DNA of 64,000 bases, from the NCBI GenBank assembly GCA_963707075.1, contig CAVPOX010000001.1, positions 62,001 through 126,000 of the forward strand, written 5' to 3'. Of the stretch, positions 55,501 to 62,902 are shown piece by piece. Under the pieces are notes generated by a model that worked only from the letters and a program-made list of their open reading frames with translations, ran no database searches and was not told the DNA's origin. The first letter of the stretch is position 1, and every line of letters begins with the position of its first letter. The DNA comes from CAXMQZ01 sp963707075. Lineage in GTDB: Bacteria; Acidobacteriota; Thermoanaerobaculia; Multivoradales; JAHEKO01. Position numbers and translations under genes: made by a program.

Positions 55501-57671
55501 CCCTGATTGTCGGTCTGGAGGCGGTCACCGATGGCGATGCCGCCCGCATCGGTGGTAAGGCTGTCGCCCTGGCGTCTTTGCAGAGAGCTGGCCTGGCGGT
55601 GCCCACCACGCTCTGTCTGACCACCGAGGCCTACGAGCTGTTCGTGCAACGGGCTGCCCTGCGAGCCGTGATCCATCAGGAGCTCGGTCGCAAGGATTTC
55701 GCTGACATGCGTTGGGAAGAGCTCTGGGATGCCGCCTTGCGCATCCGCAATCGCTTTCTACGTGCCCCGATGCCGCCCGAGATCCTCGAGGCGCTGCGAG
55801 CCTCTTGGCCTTTCAACCCCGCCGACGAGCCGCTGGCGGTGCGCTCCTCGGCGCCCGGTGAAGACTCGGCCGCAACCTCCTTTGCCGGCCTGCATGATTC
55901 CTATGTCGGCGTTCGGGGCCTGGAAGAGGCGGCGGAAGCCATTCAGGAGGTCTGGGCATCGCTGTGGACCGATCGAGCTCTGCTCTACCGTCGCGAGCTC
56001 GGAATCGACGTGGATTCCAGCGCCATGGCGGTCGTCGTGCAGAACCTGGTCGAGGGCGAGGCGTCGGGAATCGTCTTCGGGGCGCACCCCAACGACCCCG
56101 GGCGGATGGTGGTGGAGGCGGTCTACGGTCTCAATCAGGGACTGGTCGATGGCACTATCGAGCCGGATCGCTGGCACCTCGAACGTCAGACCGGGCACGT
56201 GATCGATCATGTCGCCCCCCGGGAGCGACAGCGATTGATCGCCCGCCAGCAGGGCACCGAGGTGGAGTCGGTGCCAGACAAGCAGGGGCAGCAAGCACCT
56301 CTGGATGCCCGATCGCTGCGTCTCGTATTCCAGGCCGCGCGGACCACGGAATCGCTCTTTGGTGCAGCGCAAGACGTGGAGTGGACGGTGGCTGATGGTC
56401 AGCTGGTGCTCCTGCAGTCACGGCCTGTCACCACAACGGCCTCAGGCACCGGAGACAAACGCGCCTGGTATCTGAGTCTGACCCGCAGTCTGGAGACGAT
56501 CTCGAGGTTGCGGCACCGCGTCGAGCAGGAGCTGTTGCCGGCAATGGACCGAGAGGCTGCGGAGCTCGGGGCGGTAGATCTGGAGTCGCTCGACGATCAC
56601 GGTTTGGCCGATGAGATCGAGCGTCGTCGTCAGGCCCACGACCGCTGGGTCGATGTCTACTCGCAGGAGTTCATCCCGCTGGCGCACGGGATTCGGCTCT
56701 TCGGGCAGTTCTACAACGAGATCATCAAACCGCAGGATCCCTTCGAGTTCATGGAGCTTCTGGTCTCGACACCGATGCTGAGTGTGCGACGCAACAGGAA
56801 GCTCAGCCGCCTGGCGGACCTGATTCGCCAGGATTCCGGCCTCGAGAACCAGCTCGAGACCGGCGATCTGATGGACGCCGAGTTCGAGCTGGCGCTGCAG
56901 CAGTTCGAGCAGGAGTTCGGTGCGGCCGCGTTCGGCTCGCAGCGCTGCTTCGACGATCGCGCCCGCCTGATGCGGCTGTTGCTCGCCATGGCAGGGGCAC
57001 CTGTTGTCGTCGATCGGGCCTCCCGAGACGAGTCGGCCGAGCGAACCGAGGCATTTCTCGACTCGGCTGGAGACGCGCGGCGGGACCTGGCGCAGGAGCT
57101 GCTCGATCTGGGCCGGGCCAGCTACCGCCTGCGAGACGACGACAATCTCCACCTGGCACGTCTGGAATCGCTGGTTCTGGCGGCGGTCGCTGAGGGCCGC
57201 CGGCGACTCAGCGCCGAGCATGGAGAGGATCTGCGGTCGATCGATCTCGAGAGGGTGGCGACGGCGCTGCGGCACCCCAACCTCGTGGTCGAGCCGGCAG
57301 CCCCGGATCCGGGCCTGGAAGTCGAGACGGGCTTTACAGCCAAGCCCCGCCAGCTCGTCGGTCAACCGGCGGGTCCTGGATTCACCACTGGTCCGGCACG
57401 GGTGATTACCGGGGTCGACGACCTGTTCGATTTTCAGCCGGGCGAGATTCTGGTTTGCGACGCCGTCGATCCCAACATGACCTTTGTCGTGCCGTTGGCC
57501 TCCGCTGTCGTGGAAAGGCGGGGTGGCATGCTGATTCACGGGGCGATCATCGCTCGCGAATACGGCCTGCCCTGTGTGACGGGGGTGCCGCAGGCCACGA
57601 CCCTGATCGGCAATGGCGACCAACTGAGTGTCGATGGTTATCTGGGCGTCGTGACCTTGTCGGGATCCTGA
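55497..57671 (+). CDS. PEP synthase-like dikinase/phosphotransferase
   Basis: 724 residues from ATG 55497. The N-terminal ATP-grasp domain has 'GGKAVALASLQRAGLAVPT', 'VRSSAPGEDSAATSFAGLHDSYVG' and 'MAVVVQNLVEGEASGIVFGAHP', ending with 'WTVADGQLVLLQSRPV'. After a helical linker (~330-610) comes the swivelling phosphohistidine domain 'ERRGGMLIHGAIIAREYGLPCVTGV' near residue 680, where His is the phosphate carrier. The PEP/pyruvate-binding TIM barrel of PpsA is missing, which fits the rifampin phosphotransferase-like branch: ATP-grasp, linker, His domain. The substrate is unknown. Confidence 0.88.
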   Translation: MTLIVGLEAVTDGDAARIGGKAVALASLQRAGLAVPTTLCLTTEAYELFVQRAALRAVIHQELGRKDFADMRWEELWDAALRIRNRFLRAPMPPEILEALRASWPFNPADEPLAVRSSAPGEDSAATSFAGLHDSYVGVRGLEEAAEAIQEVWASLWTDRALLYRRELGIDVDSSAMAVVVQNLVEGEASGIVFGAHPNDPGRMVVEAVYGLNQGLVDGTIEPDRWHLERQTGHVIDHVAPRERQRLIARQQGTEVESVPDKQGQQAPLDARSLRLVFQAARTTESLFGAAQDVEWTVADGQLVLLQSRPVTTTASGTGDKRAWYLSLTRSLETISRLRHRVEQELLPAMDREAAELGAVDLESLDDHGLADEIERRRQAHDRWVDVYSQEFIPLAHGIRLFGQFYNEIIKPQDPFEFMELLVSTPMLSVRRNRKLSRLADLIRQDSGLENQLETGDLMDAEFELALQQFEQEFGAAAFGSQRCFDDRARLMRLLLAMAGAPVVVDRASRDESAERTEAFLDSAGDARRDLAQELLDLGRASYRLRDDDNLHLARLESLVLAAVAEGRRRLSAEHGEDLRSIDLERVATALRHPNLVVEPAAPDPGLEVETGFTAKPRQLVGQPAGPGFTTGPARVITGVDDLFDFQPGEILVCDAVDPNMTFVVPLASAVVERRGGMLIHGAIIAREYGLPCVTGVPQATTLIGNGDQLSVDGYLGVVTLSGS

Positions 57672-57695
57672 CGGCCGCAAACAAGCGTTCAAGTG

Positions 57696-58184
57696 CTACC
57701 AGCCCCAGGTGCCGGCACCGCCTTTGAAGGGGCCGACAACGTCCTGGGTGATCCAGCCGCCGTAGAAGTCGCCCTCCTGACTCGTGACGCGCTCCCCGTC
57801 GACGAAACAGGCGTCGACCCGTGACGGATAGAAGGCGAGGTGATCGCGAATCATCTCGAAGGCAGGCGTCGGATCGGAGTACGACCAGGCGGCCCTGGGT
57901 GACTGCTGCTCACCATCGTCGAGGGTGTGATAGCGGGCGCTACCCTTGAACTCGCAGAACGAACGACCATCGTCAGCCTTGAGAATGCTGGCCTCGATAT
58001 CTTCGGCCGGGATGTAGAAATTCGGCGGATGGCTCGTCTCGAGCACCCGCTTGGCACGGCGGGTCTCGGCGATCTTCCTGCCGTTGAAGAAGACCTCGAC
58101 GAGCTTGTCGGTCGGCTCGACGCGGGGCGGTCGCGGATAGTCCCAGACCGACTCCTGTCCAGGCTGGGGCTCGATGCGCTTCAT
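57696..58184 (-). CDS. DUF427 family protein
   Basis: 162 residues from ATG 58184 (AAGGAGC upstream). The DUF427 beta-tent is seen in 'DKLVEVFFNGRKIAETRRAKRVLETSHPPNFYIPAEDI', 'FCEFKGSARYHTL' and 'AWSYSDPTPAFEMIRDHLAFYPSRVDACFVDGERV'. The family function is unknown. A longer frame to 58325 exists but has no ribosome site and would overlap the divergent gene. Confidence 0.93.
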   Translation of the reverse strand: MKRIEPQPGQESVWDYPRPPRVEPTDKLVEVFFNGRKIAETRRAKRVLETSHPPNFYIPAEDIEASILKADDGRSFCEFKGSARYHTLDDGEQQSPRAAWSYSDPTPAFEMIRDHLAFYPSRVDACFVDGERVTSQEGDFYGGWITQDVVGPFKGGAGTWGW

Positions 58185-58290
58185 GGAGGGGCTCCTTTCC
58201 GGGAAGTGGGGGGCACAGAGACTGATAACCTCCATCAGTTTGAGAGTCCGAGCGTCGCAACTGAGGTCGCTCGGATCGTGATAGGTAGTC

Positions 58291-58851
58291 ATGGAGAGAC
58301 TCGAGGAGATTGCCCGTTGGCTCAACCGCGAGAAGTTGAGCGCCGCGCCTTGCGCCTGGCTTTCGGCGGTCTCGATCTTTGTCGATGAGGAGTACGAGAA
58401 CTACGACTACGACATCATCGGCCCGCGGGCGCGCAAGACCGTGGCCAGAGTCCTCGGTGAGCACGGATTCCGTCAGGTGAGCGGTCGCGTTTTCGAGAGC
58501 CATGACACCCGCTTCGAATTCCCGCATCCCACCCGGTCTCTGGCCAGCGACCCGGCCGCCGAGCTCGAAGCGATCGTCGAGCGAGGGACTGCAGCCGCAT
58601 TCGCCACGCCGACGCAGGTGTTGTTGGCTACCTGGCGGCGGGAGGGCCCACGTCTGTCTGACGCGAGGCAGGAGGATCTGCTTGCGCTGGTTCGGGAGCA
58701 GCCGGCCAATCTCGACAAGGTCCGCGACTGGCTGCGGCGAACCGAGTGCGCTGAGGACTTCGCTCGCTGTTGCATCCGCCTGGCCGCCGCCCAAGAGCAA
58801 GGCTCGCAACAGCGTCGCCGGGGCGAGTTCCGCTCGCAGCTGCCGATATGA
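58291..58851 (+). CDS. Hypothetical protein, possibly nucleotidyltransferase-like
   Basis: 186 residues from ATG 58291. The part 'DEEYENYDYDIIGPRARKTVARVLGEHGFRQ' followed by 'TRFEFPHPT' recalls proteins with a nucleotidyltransferase-like fold, but the catalytic GS..D..D pattern was not found. The C-terminal half is helical. It is divergent from the DUF427 gene. Confidence 0.6.
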   Translation: MERLEEIARWLNREKLSAAPCAWLSAVSIFVDEEYENYDYDIIGPRARKTVARVLGEHGFRQVSGRVFESHDTRFEFPHPTRSLASDPAAELEAIVERGTAAAFATPTQVLLATWRREGPRLSDARQEDLLALVREQPANLDKVRDWLRRTECAEDFARCCIRLAAAQEQGSQQRRRGEFRSQLPI

Positions 58852-58861
58852 AGGAGAGGTT

Positions 58862-60018
58862 ATGAGCAGATATTGCTTGCCGGGAGCCCGCTCGTGATCG
58901 CCAGTCCTGTCGCCGCCAGCCGGCGGCCGCTGGTCGGAACAGCCATTGCTGCCGCCTGTTGGTTGGCGCTGGCAACGGGCTGAGCGCGACCCGAGGAGTT
59001 GGCGCCACGCCTGGTGGTCGCGGGGCCGTTGCTGGATGGAGTGAAGCTGCCCTGGTACGGTGACTTGCCCCTGCTGCTCGAGACCTCGGAGGCGGTGGAA
59101 CCGGCCCTGGAGAACCTGCGAGCTCTGGGCGTCGACTTTTTCAAGACTTATGACGGCCTCTCGGCCGAGGTCTTTGCCGAGATCATGCGCCTGGCCGGCG
59201 AGTGGCGGTTGCCCGTCGCTGGGCATGTGCCCGACGCTGTCGAGGTTGCTGCGGCGTCGCGGGCCGGCCTCCATACGATCGAGCATCTCGGAATCGATTT
59301 CCTGCGTGACTGCGTGAATGATGGAAATGGCTGGTTCGCCCGCTCGATCGAAGCGCGATTCGGCGAAGCAGGTTTGGACGGCTTCCACCGGGTGAATCGG
59401 GACTTTTGGAATGAGATCGATTGGCCGACCTGCGACGCGATGTTCGACACGATGGCGGCAGAAGAGGTCTACTTCACGCCGACTCTCATGATGGTGCTGC
59501 AGGACAGAGCGCGTATCGATGAGGCGGACCTGCAGTTCCTTGGCGACCAGGCGCGAGCCTGGTGCACTTCGCTCCTCGACGGCATCGACGCTGCGGACCC
59601 AGAGATTCGGGAGGAACACTATTCGCAGGTGCTCTCCACGGTAGGTCGAATGCGCGAGGCCGGGATCCGTCTCCTGGCGGGCTCCGATGCGGAGAACAAC
59701 TGCCTGGCACCCGGATTCTCTCTCCACTGGGAGTTGTCGCGGCTGGTAGAAGCGGGACTGGAGCCGAGCGAAGTGCTGCGTATTGCGACTTTGGATGCGG
59801 CCGAGGCTCTGGGCATGGCCGATCGGACGGGGAGCATTGCTGTCGGGTACAGGGCCGATCTCGTGGTGCTGCGAGCCAATCCCCTCGAGGATGTCTCGGC
59901 GCTGCAGGCCATCGAAGCCGTCGTTGCCCAGGGAAGATACCTCTCGCATGAGGATCTCGCACGACTTCGCCAGGACGCCCTGTTTCATCTTGCGGCTTCG
60001 AGCTCCACCTCTCCCTGA
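58862..60018 (+). pseudogene. Truncated amidohydrolase with an in-frame TGA
   Basis: From about 58984 one frame gives ~345 residues of an imidazolonepropionase-like amidohydrolase second half: 'APRLVVAGPLLDG', 'VDFFKTYDGLSAEVFAEI', 'LPVAGHVPDAVEVAAASRAG' (metal His), 'HTIEHLGIDFL' (metal His), 'GIRLLAGSDAENNC' (metal Asp) and 'GSIAVGYRADLVVLRANPLE'. The first ~140 residues with the HxH metal pair are missing. Upstream in the same frame is a signal-peptide-like stretch ('RPLVGTAIAAACWLALATG') that ends in TGA at 58981. A GGAG site and an ATG at 58862 are in a different frame. An internal deletion joining the signal to the second half is the simplest reading; see findings for the TGA. Confidence 0.72.
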
Positions 60019-60028
60019 CTCATAGCGG

Positions 60029-60070
60029 TCAGCCCTCGTTCAGTTTGTCAATCAGCTTCTGTTTATCCAT
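60029..60070 (-). CDS. 13-residue microprotein or gene stub
   Basis: ATG 60070, with AAGGAAGAG upstream, gives 'MDKQKLIDKLNEG' and a stop. The first 12 residues resemble the N-terminus of bacterioferritin-like proteins (KxxLIDxLNxAL). It follows the tiny membrane genes on the same strand. It may be a true short peptide or the stub of a truncated gene. Confidence 0.3.
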   Translation of the reverse strand: MDKQKLIDKLNEG

Positions 60071-60091
60071 TGTCTCTTCCTTTCGCGGATC

Positions 60092-60235
60092 TCAAGACTC
60101 GAGGTTTCTCCTGGAGTTGGCAGCTCGGACTTTGGCTGCTCGCTCGGCGACCTCGCGGGCGCGCACGACCCCGATGAAGACGACTCCCGTCATCAGGACA
60201 CCGAAGGCGAAGATGGCGATGAGTTGTTCGGTCAT
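60092..60235 (-). CDS. Small membrane protein, 47 residues
   Basis: The ATG at 60235 overlaps the stop of the upstream small gene (ATGA). One hydrophobic helix ('LIAIFAFGVLMTGVVFIGVV', residues 4-23) is followed by a basic Arg/Ala-rich tail of 24 residues. The tight overlap supports real coding. Family not recognised. Confidence 0.6.
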   Translation of the reverse strand: MTEQLIAIFAFGVLMTGVVFIGVVRAREVAERAAKVRAANSRRNLES

Positions 60236-60420
60236 GATCTGCGCTCCGTTTCAGCCCGCAAGAGGCGGACACGGACTCCGACCCAGAGAATGAGAATCGA
60301 AGGAACCCAGATGCCGACAAAAACCCCGTAGTCGTGATTGACCAGGAACCAAAGGGTGACACTTGCCAGAAAACTGGCAAAGGCAGCAATGAGGAAGGGT
60401 GCATCGACGCGGTCGAACAT
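60232..60420 (-). CDS. Small membrane protein, 62 residues
   Basis: ATG 60420 is preceded by a strong AAAAGGAGG. Two helices (residues 9-28 'FLIAAFASFLASVTLWFLV' and 33-50 'YGVFVGIWVPSILILWVGV') with a basic end. It is coupled to the 47-residue gene. Function unknown; such small two-helix subunits often attach to larger transporters or oxidases. Confidence 0.65.
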   Translation of the reverse strand: MFDRVDAPFLIAAFASFLASVTLWFLVNHDYGVFVGIWVPSILILWVGVRVRLLRAETERRS

Positions 60421-60469
60421 TCTTGGTCCTCCTTTTGGAATATCACGCATCCTGTCGTGGTATGCGGGG

Positions 60470-60649
60470 CTACAGCTTGTAGACCTTCTGGCTCGGAGAC
60501 TCGGTTGATTCTAATGCCTTGTCCTGTGGAGAGGCCGCGTCCCGAGTGTGCCCACCGCCAACGCCTGCAGCCGCGAAAGCGAAAACCAGGCCGACGGCGA
60601 CGATGGCCGTGACAAAGCAACCCATAATGAAGATATAGAGCAAGATCAC
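60470..60649 (-). CDS. Small membrane protein, 59 residues
   Basis: GTG 60649 (GGAAGGA upstream) gives a helix over residues 2-28 ('MGCFVTAIVAVGLVFAFAA') and a polar tail ending 'SQKVYKL'. An ATG at 60625 is an alternative start. It heads a run of tiny membrane genes on the minus strand. Family not recognised. Confidence 0.5.
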   Translation of the reverse strand: MILLYIFIMGCFVTAIVAVGLVFAFAAAGVGGGHTRDAASPQDKALESTESPSQKVYKL

Positions 60650-60679
60650 GTCTGATGTATTCCTTCCCGGGAGGTCGGT

Positions 60680-61390
60680 TCAGGGAGAGGACCCCTCGAT
60701 CAGCGGTATGAGCACCTCGTTACGGCGCAGGAACCATGGTTTGAAAGGGGGGTCGTAGCGCGCCAGAATCGGTTCTCCGGCGGGGCGCCAGCCACGCTTG
60801 GCAAGCCAGGACTCGAGTCTCGCCTTGTGATCGTCGTAGCGTTGCTGGCTCCATCTGCCGCTGTAGCGCAGTGCGCCGACCAGCTCGGGCGGAACTTGTC
60901 GAATACGCACCTCCGGGTCGACCGGCTCCGGCAGCGTGGCCAATGTGTATTCGGCAGGCATCATGAAGGTGACGCGATAGAGGTTCCCCTGACGATGCAG
61001 GTTGACGGGAGCCGTCATGGCGATCTTCTCGGATCGGGCCTGCGATACCGGGGCGGTCATCTCGAGATTCTGGCGGCTGCGATTGTTGCCGAATATGTAG
61101 TCGGCCAGTCGTCTGAAACCCTCGTTTCCAGCGCGCTCGAAATCGGCGTCGACCAGCGTCTCGGCGACGATGAAGGATTCGTAACGTCGAATCTCGAGAT
61201 CACCTTCCCTCTCCAGAACTTCGTACCTCGGTTCTTCGGTAGCCATTATTGGAGCTCCGTGGCCAATGCAACTTGCGAGTGTCAGGACCGACAGCAAGCC
61301 ATGAATGGTTGAGTGTCGTCGACGAGTCTTGGCGGCAGGCTGGGGTTCTGTCAGGATGGAGTCCGAGGGGTATGTTTTGAACGCTTTCAT
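60680..61390 (-). CDS. SOUL heme-binding family protein
   Basis: 236 residues from ATG 61390. The N-terminal ~45 residues contain a hydrophobic stretch ('LLSVLTLASCIGHGAPIM') with a possible lipobox. The SOUL domain follows: 'YEVLEREGDLEIRRYESFIVAETLVDADFERAGNEGFRRLADYIFG', 'IAMTAPVNLHRQGNLYRVTFMMPAEY' and 'VGALRYSGRWSQQRYDDHKARLESWL'. Family members bind heme or porphyrin; in bacteria the role is unknown. A second possible start is the internal Met of 'MATEEPRY'. Confidence 0.9.
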   Translation of the reverse strand: MKAFKTYPSDSILTEPQPAAKTRRRHSTIHGLLSVLTLASCIGHGAPIMATEEPRYEVLEREGDLEIRRYESFIVAETLVDADFERAGNEGFRRLADYIFGNNRSRQNLEMTAPVSQARSEKIAMTAPVNLHRQGNLYRVTFMMPAEYTLATLPEPVDPEVRIRQVPPELVGALRYSGRWSQQRYDDHKARLESWLAKRGWRPAGEPILARYDPPFKPWFLRRNEVLIPLIEGSSP

Positions 61391-61749
61391 CGAACTCGAC
61401 CCACCCTGCCGCCAGGAATTGGATTCTTCATCAATAGCTTCAACATGAGAAAGGTTAAACTCCTCGCGTTGTTCATGGGAGCCGCTCCTCGGAAGGTAGC
61501 CAGAGAGGTTGAACGTTTTGCACGATATCACGACTCAAGTATCTGCGCCTTTCTGGCCGCTGTCAACCCCCGAGCCGGTCTCGACCTCGAGTGTGCTGCC
61601 TGCAGCTGGAGGCGATTCGCCAGCCGGTACAGACAATTGCCGCAGAGCCGATTGGCTTCTTTGACCGATTCACCAGGCCGTTGCTAGCATCGTGTGGGCC
61701 TTCCTTGTCTGAATTGGACAGATCCAAGAACGGTGGGGTTAGACAGAGT
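61391..61749. other. Divergent promoter region without a supported gene
   Basis: About 360 bp between the divergent SOUL and acyl-CoA dehydrogenase genes. No frame with a ribosome site and family match is seen. It must carry the promoters for both; TTGGAC near 61714 and TTAGAC near 61738 lie before the dehydrogenase start but are not convincing as a pair. Confidence 0.5.
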
Positions 61750-62886
61750 ATGCACGTTATTGTGAATGAAGAGCAGAAGATTCTCCGCAGCGAGATCAGG
61801 AGGTTCAGCGAAGAGCGGATCCGGCCGGGGGTGGCCGAGCGAGATCGGAATCACGAGTTCCCTGCACAGATTCTCGCGGACCTCGGTGAAATGGGCCTTC
61901 TCGGGATGAGCGTGTCCGAGAAGTATGGGGGGAGTGGCCTCAGTAGCCTCGACCTGGTGATCGTGATTGAAGAGATCGCGCGAGTCTGTCCCTCGGTTGC
62001 TGTGAGTCTGATCGCCTCGAATTCAGTTTGCGGCTGGCCCATCAACGAATTTGGTTCAGAGGAGCTCAAGAGGCGGTTTTTGCCGAGTTTGGCAACCGGT
62101 GAATCCCTCGGTGCGTTCGCCGTGACGGAGGCGGGGGCGGGAAGCGACGCGTCTGGAATGCGGGCTACCGCTGTCAAGGATGGCGCGGACTGGATCGTAA
62201 ACGGCGAGAAGGCCTGGATCACCAACGCCGGGGCGGCGAAGGTATATCTCGTCCTCGCTCGGACCGATCCCGACGCCGGCTTCTGGGGGATCAGCGCCTT
62301 CGTCATTCCGGCCGATGCACCCGGCGTCTCGGTCGGCTCACCTGAAGACAAGCTCGGATTGCGTGCCAGCGTGACGGCATCGCTTCTCCTGGAAGACTGC
62401 CGTGTCCCAGAGGCGAATCTCCTGGGGGGCGAGGGGCAAGGGCTCCTGATCGCTATGGCCGCATTGGATCACTCGCGGGTCGGAATCGCCGCGCAAGCCG
62501 TGGGAATTCACCAAAGAGCTCTCGAGCTGGCATCAGACTATGCCAGAGAGCGAGTGCAGTTCGGCAGGCCCATCGCAGACTTTCAGGCCGTGCGCTTCAC
62601 CATCGCCGAGATGGCGACCCGCCTGGAGGCTGCACGCTGTCTGACCAGGGCGGCGGCCGCCGCAGCAGGGACTCGCGAGGCAGGCCGACTCGCTTCCCAG
62701 GCGAAGCTGTTTGCTTCTGAAGCCGCGAATCGGGCCTGTTGGGACAGCCTGCAGATCCACGGCGGAAACGGATTCAGCGAGGAGTACGAGATCGCTCGAC
62801 TCTATCGGGACGTGCGGGTGACGACGATCTACGAAGGGACCAGTGAAATGCAGAGACAGTTGATTGCCAGTTATTTGCTGCAGTAG
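61750..62886 (+). CDS. Acyl-CoA dehydrogenase
   Basis: 378 residues from ATG 61750, a normal length. FAD-dependent oxidation of acyl-CoA to enoyl-CoA. The signature 'GAFAVTEAGAGSDASGMRATA' binds flavin, 'WITNAGAAKVYLVLART' follows, 'YARERVQFGRPIADFQAVRF' and 'QIHGGNGFSEEYEIARLYRDVRVTTIYEGTSEMQRQLIA' hold the catalytic Glu (in YEGTSE). It converges on the NRPS gene with 16 bp between stops. Some dehydrogenases of this group act on carrier-protein-bound substrates in natural product pathways, and this position makes that possible, but the group is mostly catabolic. Confidence 0.92.
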   Translation: MHVIVNEEQKILRSEIRRFSEERIRPGVAERDRNHEFPAQILADLGEMGLLGMSVSEKYGGSGLSSLDLVIVIEEIARVCPSVAVSLIASNSVCGWPINEFGSEELKRRFLPSLATGESLGAFAVTEAGAGSDASGMRATAVKDGADWIVNGEKAWITNAGAAKVYLVLARTDPDAGFWGISAFVIPADAPGVSVGSPEDKLGLRASVTASLLLEDCRVPEANLLGGEGQGLLIAMAALDHSRVGIAAQAVGIHQRALELASDYARERVQFGRPIADFQAVRFTIAEMATRLEAARCLTRAAAAAAGTREAGRLASQAKLFASEAANRACWDSLQIHGGNGFSEEYEIARLYRDVRVTTIYEGTSEMQRQLIASYLLQ

Positions 62887-62902
62887 GAGAGGTTGGGACG
62901 GA

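Noticed and set aside
57973..59988. Open frame of 671 codons on the minus strand spanning the hypothetical gene and the amidohydrolase.
   Set aside because: Composition is that of an antisense frame, and it crosses genes with clear motifs on the plus strand.
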